A stretch of 64,000 bases of DNA from positions 2,974,259-3,038,258 of the forward strand of contig OZ244910.1 in NCBI GenBank assembly GCA_965221735.1. Reading direction: 5' to 3'. Made by a program: the position numbers and the translations under genes. Origin of the DNA: UBA2991 sp965221735 (GTDB taxonomy: Bacteria > Chloroflexota > Dehalococcoidia > Tepidiformales > Tepidiformaceae). Below, in pieces: positions 53,393 through 61,269 of the stretch (positions are counted from its first letter, which is position 1; the number at the start of each line of letters is the position of its first letter). The notes beneath the pieces are model-generated. The model was not told the origin of the DNA, did not search any database, and was given only the letters and a program-made list of their open reading frames with translations.

Positions 53393-54505
53393 TCACTCGG
53401 CGATGCCGTTGGCGATGGCGCGGAGGAACTCGACGTACGTCGGGTACTCCTCGGCCAGGGCCCCGGAGGGAATCGTGCGGACAGTCGTGCCCGTGTCGCG
53501 AGCGATCTGCTCGATGACCCGTGCGCTGAACTGCGGTTCGCTGAAGATGTAGGGGATACCCAGCTCCTCGATGCTCTCCACCAGCTCGGTGATAGCCGCC
53601 GCGCTCGGCTCCTCTTCCGGACCCTCCACCACGAAGCCCAGGATCGTCAGCCCGTAGCGGTCCGCGAAGTACCCGTAGGCGTCGTGGAACGTGACCAGGT
53701 AGCGCCGCTCCGCCGGAAGCCCGGCGAGCTGCTCGCGGATGTCGTCGTCGAGCTCCCGCAGCTCCGCGATGAAGGTCTCCGCGCGCTCGGCGTAGTGGTC
53801 CGCCCCATCGGGATCGAGGCGTGACAGCTCGTCGCGGATTGCCTCGACGGCCTGGATCGTGAGGTCGATGTCCATCCAGAAGTGCGGGTCGAACTCGCCG
53901 TGGGCGTGCCCATGGTCGTCGCCCTCGTGCTCGTCTTCGTGGCCGTGCTCGTCCTCTTCGTGCTCGTCCTCTTCGTGCTCGTCCTCTTCGTGCTCGTGCT
54001 CGTCTTCTTCGTGCTCGTGTTCGTCTTCTTCGTGCTCGTGTTCGTCTTCTTCGTGCTCGTGCTCGTCTTCCTCGTGGCCGTGCTCATCGGCGTGCGCCAT
54101 GGCCTCCGGGAAGGGACGCAGGTCCATGTCGTGCGTCAGCTCCAGCACGGTGCCCTTGGCGCTGTCCGCCAGGTCCTCTTCGACCACACTCAGCTCCGCA
54201 CCCACGATCACGACCAGATCCGCCTCAGACGCCTTGCCGATGTCACTCGGTGAGAGGTGGTACGTGTGCACGTCCGAGTTGAGGGGAACGATGCTCGTGA
54301 CCGACACCCGGTCGCCCCCCACCTGCTTCACCAGATCCTCGACGATCGTCGTGGATGTCACGGCTGAGAGCGTGGTCCTGGCTTCGGTCGCCGTTTCGGT
54401 TGCCGGTTCCGGCGCCGTTACGGGTGCTGCTTGCTCGTCGCCGCCACAGGCGATAACCAGCAAGGCAACGGCGATAATCGCTGCGGTTCCAAGTCGAGTA
54501 ATCAT
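53393..54505 (-). CDS. znuA: Zinc-binding ABC transporter lipoprotein ZnuA with long His/Glu/Asp-rich loop
   Basis: A 370-residue lipoprotein with lipobox ending VIAC (about residue 20). The cluster A-I binding-protein fold carries HTYHLSPSDIGKASEADLVV with a zinc-binding His, DPHFWMD, the His of TFHDAYGYFADRYG, and a C-terminal acid in SEPQFSARV. Between the first two is a loop of about 70 residues made of His, Glu and Asp (repeats of HEHEEDE). It would bind Zn(II) or Mn(II) for import. No znuB or znuC gene is adjacent. Its promoter overlaps a Fur/Zur-like palindrome and may give a leaderless transcript. Confidence 0.93.
   Translation of the reverse strand: MITRLGTAAIIAVALLVIACGGDEQAAPVTAPEPATETATEARTTLSAVTSTTIVEDLVKQVGGDRVSVTSIVPLNSDVHTYHLSPSDIGKASEADLVVIVGAELSVVEEDLADSAKGTVLELTHDMDLRPFPEAMAHADEHGHEEDEHEHEEDEHEHEEDEHEHEEDEHEHEEDEHEEDEHEEDEHGHEDEHEGDDHGHAHGEFDPHFWMDIDLTIQAVEAIRDELSRLDPDGADHYAERAETFIAELRELDDDIREQLAGLPAERRYLVTFHDAYGYFADRYGLTILGFVVEGPEEEPSAAAITELVESIEELGIPYIFSEPQFSARVIEQIARDTGTTVRTIPSGALAEEYPTYVEFLRAIANGIAE
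53925..54095 (-). repeat. Tandem in-frame repeat of about 21 bp within znuA
   Basis: Several near-perfect copies of a 21-base unit (GTGCTCGTCTTCTTCGTGCTC type) encode the metal-binding HEHEEDE loop. The unit is in phase with the reading frame, so it can expand or contract without breaking the gene. It resembles a slippage-prone minisatellite. Confidence 0.85.
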
Positions 54506-54511
54506 GCGCGG

Positions 54512-54539
54512 ATGATACTAAGTATCAGTATCGGGTCAA
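54512..54539 (-). promoter_or_regulatory. znuA promoter, likely leaderless
   Basis: Reading the minus strand, TTGACC (54539-54534), a 16-base spacer, and TATCAT (54517-54512) each match the sigma-70 consensus at five of six positions. The ATG begins six bases after the -10 hexamer, so transcription would start on or next to the start codon. No ribosome site is seen in between. Confidence 0.6.
54513..54527. promoter_or_regulatory. Fur/Zur-type 7-1-7 palindrome
   Basis: The sequence TGATACT-A-AGTATCA is a perfect 7-1-7 palindrome with the TGATA...TATCA frame of Fur-family boxes. It covers the -10 hexamer of the znuA promoter, where a zinc-loaded repressor would block RNA polymerase. Zinc repression by Zur is the expected logic for a ZnuA gene. 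No repressor gene is in the window. Confidence 0.7.
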
Positions 54540-54630
54540 CGACGTCATCCGTATTCGGCTCGAGGTGCGCGGGGCGCGCCTCCGGCGGCGTCCGCCGCCC
54601 GTGGCGGCGCGGTTCGCTACAGTTGGGGCG

Positions 54631-55170
54631 ATGCCGAAGCGGGACGGATCCCTCAAGGCGCGCGAGTTCGTGTTCTTCTGCGAGGACCAGATCCTGACGC
54701 AGCTCCCCGCCGCCGTCCCCCAGCCCGAGCGGCGCGTGCGCTGGACGATGCTGCAGATGCACTTCGGCAACCCGCAGGTGCACTTCGAGCTGCAGCCGCA
54801 GATGGGGCGGGGCGTGGTGGAGGTGGGGCTGCACTTCGAGGGTCCGGTCGAGGCGAACGATGCATGGGTCGAACTGCTGGCGGCCAACGCCGCCGACCTG
54901 CTCGGGGAGCTGGGTCCCGACTGGGAGCTGGAGGAGTGGACCTCGACCTGGCGGCGGCTCCACCACCCCTTCCCCTTCGACCGCCTCACGACGGAGCTCG
55001 CGCACGAGGTTTCGGGCGAGGTCGCCCGCGCGATGACGGTGCTCCACCCGCTCATCGAGGAGGGCGCCGCGGCCATCGCCGTGGCCACGCCCGCGACCGC
55101 CACGGGACGGCACGGGGGCTCGGGTCGGGGGCGGCGCTGGCACCGCCGCGCGCGCCGCCAGGGGAGCTAG
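54631..55170 (+). CDS. Conserved hypothetical protein
   Basis: A 179-residue protein starting at ATG 54631. The order of segments is FVFFCEDQILTQLPAAV, WTMLQMHFGNPQVHFELQ, VEVGLHFEGPVEAND, a helical middle, and a basic Gly/Arg-rich tail. I do not recognise a family. The even strand pattern suggests a small beta-rich fold. Its stop overlaps that of the convergent SCP2-like gene. Confidence 0.5.
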   Translation: MPKRDGSLKAREFVFFCEDQILTQLPAAVPQPERRVRWTMLQMHFGNPQVHFELQPQMGRGVVEVGLHFEGPVEANDAWVELLAANAADLLGELGPDWELEEWTSTWRRLHHPFPFDRLTTELAHEVSGEVARAMTVLHPLIEEGAAAIAVATPATATGRHGGSGRGRRWHRRARRQGS

Positions 55171-55589
55171 GCGTACGTCGTGTCCATCTCCGCGGACATG
55201 TCGAAGTACTCCTGGAAGGTCTGGTTGAAGCGGTAGAAGAGGTCGCGGCGGGTGTAGTCCTCGCCCGTGGCGAGGCCGTCGCTGTGCTGCAGGTCGAGCG
55301 AGTTCAGGGTGAAGAGCGCGTCGGCGCCGCCGTTCGCCTTGATGTTCTCGAGCATGGCGCGCCATTGGTCCGGGCTCTGGAGGAGGATGAAGTCGAGGTC
55401 GCCGGGCGCGTCGCAGGGCACCTCGGCGACATCGGTGATGGAGAAGGCGTCGAAGGTGATGGCGAAGCAACGGTCGCCGACGCGCACGCCGACGTCGGCG
55501 TCGCAGGAGCCGAGGCGCTCGAAGCTGTCAGAGGCGTTGAGGCGGTCGGCGGCTTCCTGGAACCACTCGGTGGAGGGAAAAACGGGCAT
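55167..55589 (-). CDS. Small SCP2-like protein
   Basis: A 140-residue protein read from ATG 55589. The layout (FQEAADRLNASDSFERLG, VGVRVGDRCFAITFDAF, LDFILLQSPDQWRAMLENI, then YTRRDLFYRFNQTFQEYFDMSA) fits the sterol carrier protein 2 type fold with a hydrophobic tunnel. Similar short proteins occur in Chloroflexota, to my recollection. It would bind lipid-like ligands. The stop overlaps the convergent gene on its left. Confidence 0.5.
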   Translation of the reverse strand: MPVFPSTEWFQEAADRLNASDSFERLGSCDADVGVRVGDRCFAITFDAFSITDVAEVPCDAPGDLDFILLQSPDQWRAMLENIKANGGADALFTLNSLDLQHSDGLATGEDYTRRDLFYRFNQTFQEYFDMSAEMDTTYA

Positions 55590-55689
55590 GGCCAGAGTGT
55601 ACCGGAGGAGAGCGCTCGCTTCGCTCGCTGAGTAAAGCGCCCGGCTAGCTCGGCTGAGTGGGTTGCGGTCCGCGTACGATGCCGGGGCG

Positions 55690-55989
55690 ATGCAGTGGGA
55701 ATACGCGTTGCTGTACCTCACCGATGAGCAACCGTCGCGACGCTGGATCCTGTTCAGCCATGCGCAGGACGAAGCGAGCCTGGAGCGGTACGCCGACCGG
55801 GCCACCGGCCAGACGCCGACGTCCATCCACTTCAATTCCGAGCTGGTGCGGACGACCTGGATCCTGGGCACGCTGGGGATGGAGGGCTGGGAGCTGGTCG
55901 GCTCCGCGAAGGTGGAGTCGCTGGAAGCGACGTGCCTCTACCTGAAACGGGAGCTCACGGACGACCGCCGGCGGGTGGGGGAGGCGTGA
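55690..55989 (+). CDS. Small hypothetical protein (DUF4177-like)
   Basis: A 99-residue protein. WEYALLYLTDEQ at the start and TLGMEGWELVGSAKVESLEATCLYLKRE at the end follow the short two-strand-helix layout of DUF4177-type proteins. Function unknown. It is convergent with the ABC ATPase gene, the stops one base apart. Confidence 0.5.
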   Translation: MQWEYALLYLTDEQPSRRWILFSHAQDEASLERYADRATGQTPTSIHFNSELVRTTWILGTLGMEGWELVGSAKVESLEATCLYLKRELTDDRRRVGEA

Positions 55990-55990
55990 C

Positions 55991-56884
55991 CTACGTAGGC
56001 CGGGCCCAGCGGTCCTCGGGGATGTCCTCGACCTCTTCGGGCTCCTCGGGCTCGGGTTCGGGCTCCGGTTCGTCCCCGGCGACGCCGAAGTTGCGGGTGT
56101 CGGCGCCGATCAGGGAGGGGAGCGACTGGCTCGCCTCGTCCTCGCCGGCGGGCGCCTCGAAGGGGGTGCGCTCGCGCGACTGCACGCGGCCCCAGACGTC
56201 GCCCTTGTGGCCCGTCACGAGGCGGCCGTCCTCCAGCTCCTCGACGCGGTTCGCCATCTCCATCACGAGGCGGTCGTGCGTGCAGGTGATGATGGAGACG
56301 CCGCGCTCGCGGCAGATGTCGCGGATGAGGGTGAAGACGGCCGTGGCGGTGGCCGAGTCGAGCTCGCCCGTGGGCTCGTCGGCGAGCACGAGCGTGGGCT
56401 CCGTCACGAGCGCGCGGGCGATGGCCACGCGCTGCTGCTCGCCGCCGGAGAGCTCGTAGGGGCGGTGGTGGGCGCGCCGCTCGAGCCCGACGAGCTCCAG
56501 CACCTCGCGGGCGCGCGCGGGGCGGTTGCGGTGGACGCCCGCGATGCGCAGGGGCAGCTCCACGTTCTCCTGGGCGGAGAGGAGGGGGAGGAGGCCGAAC
56601 GACTGGAAGATGAACCCGAGCTTCTGGCGGCGGAGCGCGATCAACTCCGCCTCGCCCATCGTGTCGACGCGCTCGCCGTCGATCTCGACCTCGCCGCCGG
56701 TGGGCCGGTCGAGGCCGGCGATGGTGTTGAGCAGGGTCGTCTTGCCCGAGCCGGAGCGCCCGATGAGGGCGAGAAACTCGCCCGGCTCCACGCTGAGGCT
56801 GATGTCGCGCACGGCCCACACTTCCTCCGAGCCCAGCTCGAAGCGGCGGGAGACGTTGCGCAGCTCGACTGCGGCGCCGGCCAT
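55991..56884 (-). CDS. ABC transporter ATPase (LolD/MacB type) with acidic tail
   Basis: A 297-residue ATPase. Walker A GRSGSGKTT, Q-loop SFGLLPLLSAQENVEL, signature LSGGEQQRV, and Walker B LVLADEPTGELD are intact. The last 70 residues are an acidic, Glu/Pro-rich tail (EPEPEPEPEEPEEVEDI). It would pair with the FtsX-type permease 57811-61173 and the other ATPase upstream. Its ATG overlaps the TGA of that ATPase by one base. Confidence 0.92.
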   Translation of the reverse strand: MAGAAVELRNVSRRFELGSEEVWAVRDISLSVEPGEFLALIGRSGSGKTTLLNTIAGLDRPTGGEVEIDGERVDTMGEAELIALRRQKLGFIFQSFGLLPLLSAQENVELPLRIAGVHRNRPARAREVLELVGLERRAHHRPYELSGGEQQRVAIARALVTEPTLVLADEPTGELDSATATAVFTLIRDICRERGVSIITCTHDRLVMEMANRVEELEDGRLVTGHKGDVWGRVQSRERTPFEAPAGEDEASQSLPSLIGADTRNFGVAGDEPEPEPEPEEPEEVEDIPEDRWARPT

Positions 56885-57801
56885 CAGGCTTCCTCCTCGC
56901 TCACGCGGTGGACGCGGTCGGGCAGCACCTCGACGCGCCCTTCGCCCAGGAAGAGCTTGGCGCGCTCGCTGATGCTGAGGCGGTCGAGGAACTCGCGCGG
57001 CACCTGCAGGCGTCCGGCGGAGTCGACGAGCACGTACTCGTCGTGGACGACGTGGGTCACGCCGCCGGTCTGCTCGACGCGGCGGAAGATCTCCATGCTC
57101 GTGCGCCCGTCGCGGATGGCGACGACGCGGTTCACGCGCGAGGCAATCTCGGGGTCGTGGGTGACGATGATGACGGTCACGCCGTAGCGCGCGTTCAGGT
57201 CCCCGAGCACCTCGTAGACGCTGTCGGCGCCGATGGCGTCGAGCTCGCCGGTGGGCTCGTCGGCGAGGAGCAGGGGCGGCTGGTTGGCGAGCGCCACGGC
57301 GATGGAGACGCGCTGCTGCTCGCCGCCCGAGAGCTGCTCGGGGTGGTGCTCGCGGCGGTGGGTCAGGTTCACCGCTTCGAGCAGCTCGTCGGCGCGCTCG
57401 CGGGCGGCCCCGGCCTCGACGCCGTCGAGCATGAGCGGCAGCTCGACGTTCTGCGTGGCGGAGAGGTAGGGGATGAGGTTGCGGCCGGTCTGCTGCCAGA
57501 TGAAGCCGACGTTCTTGCGGCGGTAGCCCACCATCTCCGCCTCGGTCATGGTCAGCAGGTCGCGCCCGCCGACGAAGGCGCGGCCGGCGCTGGGCTGGTC
57601 GAGTCCGGCGAGGATGTTGAGCAGGGTGCTCTTGCCGGAGCCGGAGGCGCCGACGATCGCCATCAGCTCGCCGCCGCGCACCTTCAGGTCGAGCCCGCGC
57701 AGGGCGACGACCTCGAGGTCCTCGCTCTTGTGAATCTTGAAGAGGTCCTCGCAGACGATGTAGGGAGGAGCCTCGGTTTCGGTGTCGGGGAAGGTAGTCA
57801 T
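56884..57801 (-). CDS. ABC transporter ATPase with AbrB-like C-terminal domain
   Basis: A 305-residue LolD/MacB-type ATPase: Walker A GASGSGKST (about residue 51), signature LSGGEQQRV, and Walker B LLLADEPTGELD. After the ATPase core, about 60 residues resemble an AbrB/SpoVT looped-hinge domain (EYVLVDSAGRLQVPREFLDRL, then AKLFLGEGRVEVLPDR). That addition is unusual; it may give dimerisation or regulation. The gene lies ten bases downstream of the permease. Confidence 0.85.
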   Translation of the reverse strand: MTTFPDTETEAPPYIVCEDLFKIHKSEDLEVVALRGLDLKVRGGELMAIVGASGSGKSTLLNILAGLDQPSAGRAFVGGRDLLTMTEAEMVGYRRKNVGFIWQQTGRNLIPYLSATQNVELPLMLDGVEAGAARERADELLEAVNLTHRREHHPEQLSGGEQQRVSIAVALANQPPLLLADEPTGELDAIGADSVYEVLGDLNARYGVTVIIVTHDPEIASRVNRVVAIRDGRTSMEIFRRVEQTGGVTHVVHDEYVLVDSAGRLQVPREFLDRLSISERAKLFLGEGRVEVLPDRVHRVSEEEA

Positions 57802-57810
57802 GCGGCCGTC

Positions 57811-60800
57811 CTAGAGCTCGCCGATGCGCAGGGCGCGATGCAGGGCCAGCCGCGAGTAGAGCCGCGCGAGCGCGGCCACGGTGGCGATGAAGACGAGGGC
57901 AAGCAGGCCGTAGACGGAGAGCACGGTCTCCCAGCTTACCTGCGAAATGAGGGGCGGGACCACGTCGCTCCCGTCCTCGGTGAGGGCGAGGGCGCCGATC
58001 ATGAGGCGTCCCAGGGGGAAGCCGAGGGCGGTGCCGGCGGCCACGCCCGCGACGATCACGAAGAGCTGCTCGAAGCCGACAACGCCCACGATCTGGCGTC
58101 CGGAGAAGCCCATCGTGCGGAGGATCGCGAACTCTAGCGAGCGCGTCTGCGCGGCCAGGTAGGAGAAGACGATGAAACCCAGGGCCGTGAGCAGCAGGAC
58201 CGCCCCGAAGGAGAGGAAGAGGATGCCCTCCCAGCTGGCCGCGACGAGCGGGTCGGAGGATTCGAGGGCGAAGAGGGCGGCCTGGTCGTGAACCTCGCGG
58301 GCGCGGATGCCCTGCTCCTCGAGCCACTCGGGCGTGAGCTCGACGCCCTCGACGCTGCCCAGCCAGACCTCGTTCGCGGCAATGCCGCCGGCCACGCGGG
58401 GGATGCCCGCGCCCGCCCCCCGCAGCGTGGGCAGGTCGGCGACGAGCAGGTGGTCGCGGCCGCCGGGGTAGTAGCCGGGGAAGAGCTCGAACGAGCCCGC
58501 GATGCGCGCCGTCAGCACCTGGCGGTTGACGCGCAGGGGGAAAGTGTCGCCCGGGGCGACGCCGGTGGCGTCGAGGAACGACTCGCTGACGAGCACGGGC
58601 AGGGGCTCGGGAGAGCGGCGCAGCCGCAGTCCCACCGCGGTCACGGAGAAGCTGTCGTAGTTGAAGCTGACCTGGGCGGCGTAGCGCCCGCGATCGTTGC
58701 CGACCTCGGCGCGCGTGATCGTCGTCTGCGCCGTGCCGGAGGCGCCCGTGATCGACTGGTAGCGGTCGAGCGACTCGAACGGCTCGATGGTGATGGCGTC
58801 GTCGCGATCCCCGCCCTCGGGGTAGGCGACGAGGTTGTCGAGCACGGCGGTCACGCGGCCGGGAGCGGCGGCGAAGCGGCGCACGCTGAGGAAGATGGAC
58901 TCGACCTCGAGGTCGCCGCTGAGCTCGGGAGGGCTGTTGCGGGGGTTGAAGGGTCGGGTGAGGTCGACGACGTAGAGGAGCCAGCCGTCGTCTTCCTCGA
59001 CCGGGTCGCTGACGAACAGGTACTCGTAGAGGAGGCCGTTGTCGTCACGGACGCGGACGCCGGGGCGGGCGGCGTTTCCGGGCAGGGAGATGCGCGTCCA
59101 GATACCGAGGGCGCGGGAGCCGCCGGGCACGACGGCCCCGTCGGGCAGCTCCGCCTCGTCGCCGGGCCGGAGGTTGGCGAGGAGGGAGGGGAGGTCGCCC
59201 CCGAAGTCGTCGCGCCAGAAGGCGACATCGGCGAAGTTCTCGCCCACGCCCAGGAGCTGGGCGGAGACGGAGCGCCCGGTGGTGGGCACGTAGGAGACCT
59301 CAAGGCGCGCGGCCGCGCTGGCCTCGCCGAGGCCCTCCATCGACTCGAAGGTCTCCTCCATGCGCGTGGGGGAGAGGCGCGCGGGCGTGCGGATGTCGAC
59401 GATGCGGCCTGGGGCGCCGGCTTCGTAGGCGGCGCGGTCCTCGAAGCTGCGGTCGAGCGTGGCCCGGAATCCGGCGGCGAACATGCCCACGGAGGTGGCC
59501 AGCAGGAGCAGGAGGATGAGGCGGCTGTAGTGGAGCGGGCTCCGCACCATGCGCCAGAGCCCGAGCAGGATGGTGGCCCCGCTGAGGCCGCGCAGCGCCC
59601 ACGAGGCCACGCGCAGCACGACTGGGAAGAGGCGCAGGAAGACGAGCGCGATCATGAGCGTGAAGAGCGCCGGCGAGACGAGGAGGAGCGGGTCGGCGGA
59701 GAGGTCGCCGAAGAGGCTCTCGGTCACCAGCGAGCCGCGCTGGCGGAGCTGGTAGAAGAGGAAGGCGCCCACGCCCACGAGCACGAGATCCAGGTAGTAG
59801 CGCAGGAAGAGGGGCTGCTTCGGGGGACGGGCGAGGCTCTGCTTGTAGTGCACCATGCTCGCCCCGGAGGCGCGGTAGGCGGGCCAGAGGAGGGCGACGA
59901 GGGCGAGCACGGCGCCGAGGGCGGCCATGCCGAAGGCCTCGGCGGTGAGGGTGACGCTCAGCAGGTCGCCCTGGCTCAGGTCGGCGAAGGGCGGCGTGGG
60001 GCCGAGCAGCCGGATCACGCCGGCGGCGACCAGCGGTCCGAGGACCACCGCGAAGATGGTCAGGGCCGACCCCTCGACCAGGTAGACGGTCATGATCTGG
60101 CCGAGGCCAGCGCCGCGGCTCTTGAGGAGCGCGATCTCGCCCGCCTGGCGCTCCACCAGCATCGTCGCCACCAGCACCAGGTAGTAGAGGGCGATGCCGA
60201 CGATAAGCAGCATGAGCGCGAAGAGCGGCAGCCGCGTGAAGAACAGCTTCTCCTGGTACTCGGAGATGACGTCGGGCAACTCCGTGCGGAGCACGGAGAG
60301 CTCGAGCTCCGCCCGGATGGCGCGATCAAGGGCGCGCAGGTTGCGTTCGTAGCGCTCCGCGTTGCGGCTGTTCACGCGGTCGGTGTCGATGAAGGCGAAC
60401 GTCTCGAAGGTGCCGTCGATGGAGGGCAGGTAGGGCGCGATCACCTCGACGAACGTGCGCTCGTCGATGATCAGGGGGAACGTCGGCCAGCGCGTGGTGT
60501 CGACCACGAGGCGGTGGGCGTTGCCGAACCAATACTCCGCCTCCGGGTCGTTCGGCTCGACCAGCCCGACGATGGTGACCTCCACGGGGTCGACGTCCTC
60601 GCGCCAGAAGGGCTGCAGGTCGAACGTGTCCCCGGGCCCGGCGCCGAGGCCGCGGGCGGCGGTGGCGCTCATCCAGACCTCGATGCTGGGGCGCCGGGAA
60701 GGGTCGGTGGTGGGGGGCGAGGGGGTAGGCGGGGCGCCCTCGACAAGGGTCACGTGTTCCTGCACGTCGGAGAAGAAGAGGAAGTGAGCGCGGGGGCGCA

Positions 60801-61173
60801 GGTCGTCGTCGTAATCGATGGGGACGCCGGGATCGGCCAGGAAGAAGGTCGAGGAGCGGGCGTAGAGGCCGGTCTCCTCGATGAGGCCACCGCCGTAGCG
60901 CCACAGCAGCGAGATGGTGGTGTCGCGGCGTTCCCGGTAGATGTCGGTTTCGCCGGGCTGGCTGTTGCTGACGACCTTGAGGTCGAGTTCCAGGGGCTCC
61001 TGCTGGCGGAGGGTGAAGCTGAGGCCGAGGTCGCGCACGGCGTCGGAGTAGAGGATGACGCTCGACATGAGGGCGGAGGCGAGCACCATCCCGAAGATGA
61101 CGGTGGCGAGCAGCCGCCAGTTGGCGAGGCTTCGCTGGGCGACGATCCGAAGGAGGGAGCCGAAGCTTGTCAT
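57811..61173 (-). CDS. Large FtsX/MacB-type ABC permease
   Basis: An 1120-residue permease. An N-terminal membrane segment is followed by a large external domain, then a cluster of membrane helices (about 335-440), a second large external domain, and a last FtsX helix set at the C-terminus (SFGAVLLLTALGFIVFSYLA, then VGVVGFEQLFVIVAGVAAG). That is the duplicated FtsX architecture that works with two ATPases to move lipids or lipoproteins, or transmit force. It is divergent from a second permease, 96 bases away. Confidence 0.9.
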   Translation of the reverse strand: MTSFGSLLRIVAQRSLANWRLLATVIFGMVLASALMSSVILYSDAVRDLGLSFTLRQQEPLELDLKVVSNSQPGETDIYRERRDTTISLLWRYGGGLIEETGLYARSSTFFLADPGVPIDYDDDLRPRAHFLFFSDVQEHVTLVEGAPPTPSPPTTDPSRRPSIEVWMSATAARGLGAGPGDTFDLQPFWREDVDPVEVTIVGLVEPNDPEAEYWFGNAHRLVVDTTRWPTFPLIIDERTFVEVIAPYLPSIDGTFETFAFIDTDRVNSRNAERYERNLRALDRAIRAELELSVLRTELPDVISEYQEKLFFTRLPLFALMLLIVGIALYYLVLVATMLVERQAGEIALLKSRGAGLGQIMTVYLVEGSALTIFAVVLGPLVAAGVIRLLGPTPPFADLSQGDLLSVTLTAEAFGMAALGAVLALVALLWPAYRASGASMVHYKQSLARPPKQPLFLRYYLDLVLVGVGAFLFYQLRQRGSLVTESLFGDLSADPLLLVSPALFTLMIALVFLRLFPVVLRVASWALRGLSGATILLGLWRMVRSPLHYSRLILLLLLATSVGMFAAGFRATLDRSFEDRAAYEAGAPGRIVDIRTPARLSPTRMEETFESMEGLGEASAAARLEVSYVPTTGRSVSAQLLGVGENFADVAFWRDDFGGDLPSLLANLRPGDEAELPDGAVVPGGSRALGIWTRISLPGNAARPGVRVRDDNGLLYEYLFVSDPVEEDDGWLLYVVDLTRPFNPRNSPPELSGDLEVESIFLSVRRFAAAPGRVTAVLDNLVAYPEGGDRDDAITIEPFESLDRYQSITGASGTAQTTITRAEVGNDRGRYAAQVSFNYDSFSVTAVGLRLRRSPEPLPVLVSESFLDATGVAPGDTFPLRVNRQVLTARIAGSFELFPGYYPGGRDHLLVADLPTLRGAGAGIPRVAGGIAANEVWLGSVEGVELTPEWLEEQGIRAREVHDQAALFALESSDPLVAASWEGILFLSFGAVLLLTALGFIVFSYLAAQTRSLEFAILRTMGFSGRQIVGVVGFEQLFVIVAGVAAGTALGFPLGRLMIGALALTEDGSDVVPPLISQVSWETVLSVYGLLALVFIATVAALARLYSRLALHRALRIGEL

Positions 61174-61269
61174 GGAGCAGCGGACAGCGTACAGGAGAGC
61201 GCCGCGCTAACGCTCGCGTGAGGGTTGCCGAGCGCGCGGACCCCTGAGACCGCTACCCTTGTGCGCGCA

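Noticed and set aside
53925..54095. Possible CRISPR array
   Set aside because: The repeated units are contiguous with no spacers, in frame, and encode a His/Glu loop inside znuA.
58288..61221. Long opposing open frame opposite the large permease
   Set aside because: High-GC bias leaves long open frames on both strands. The reading is an Arg/Gly/Glu-rich shadow without domains, while the permease frame has membrane helices and FtsX features.
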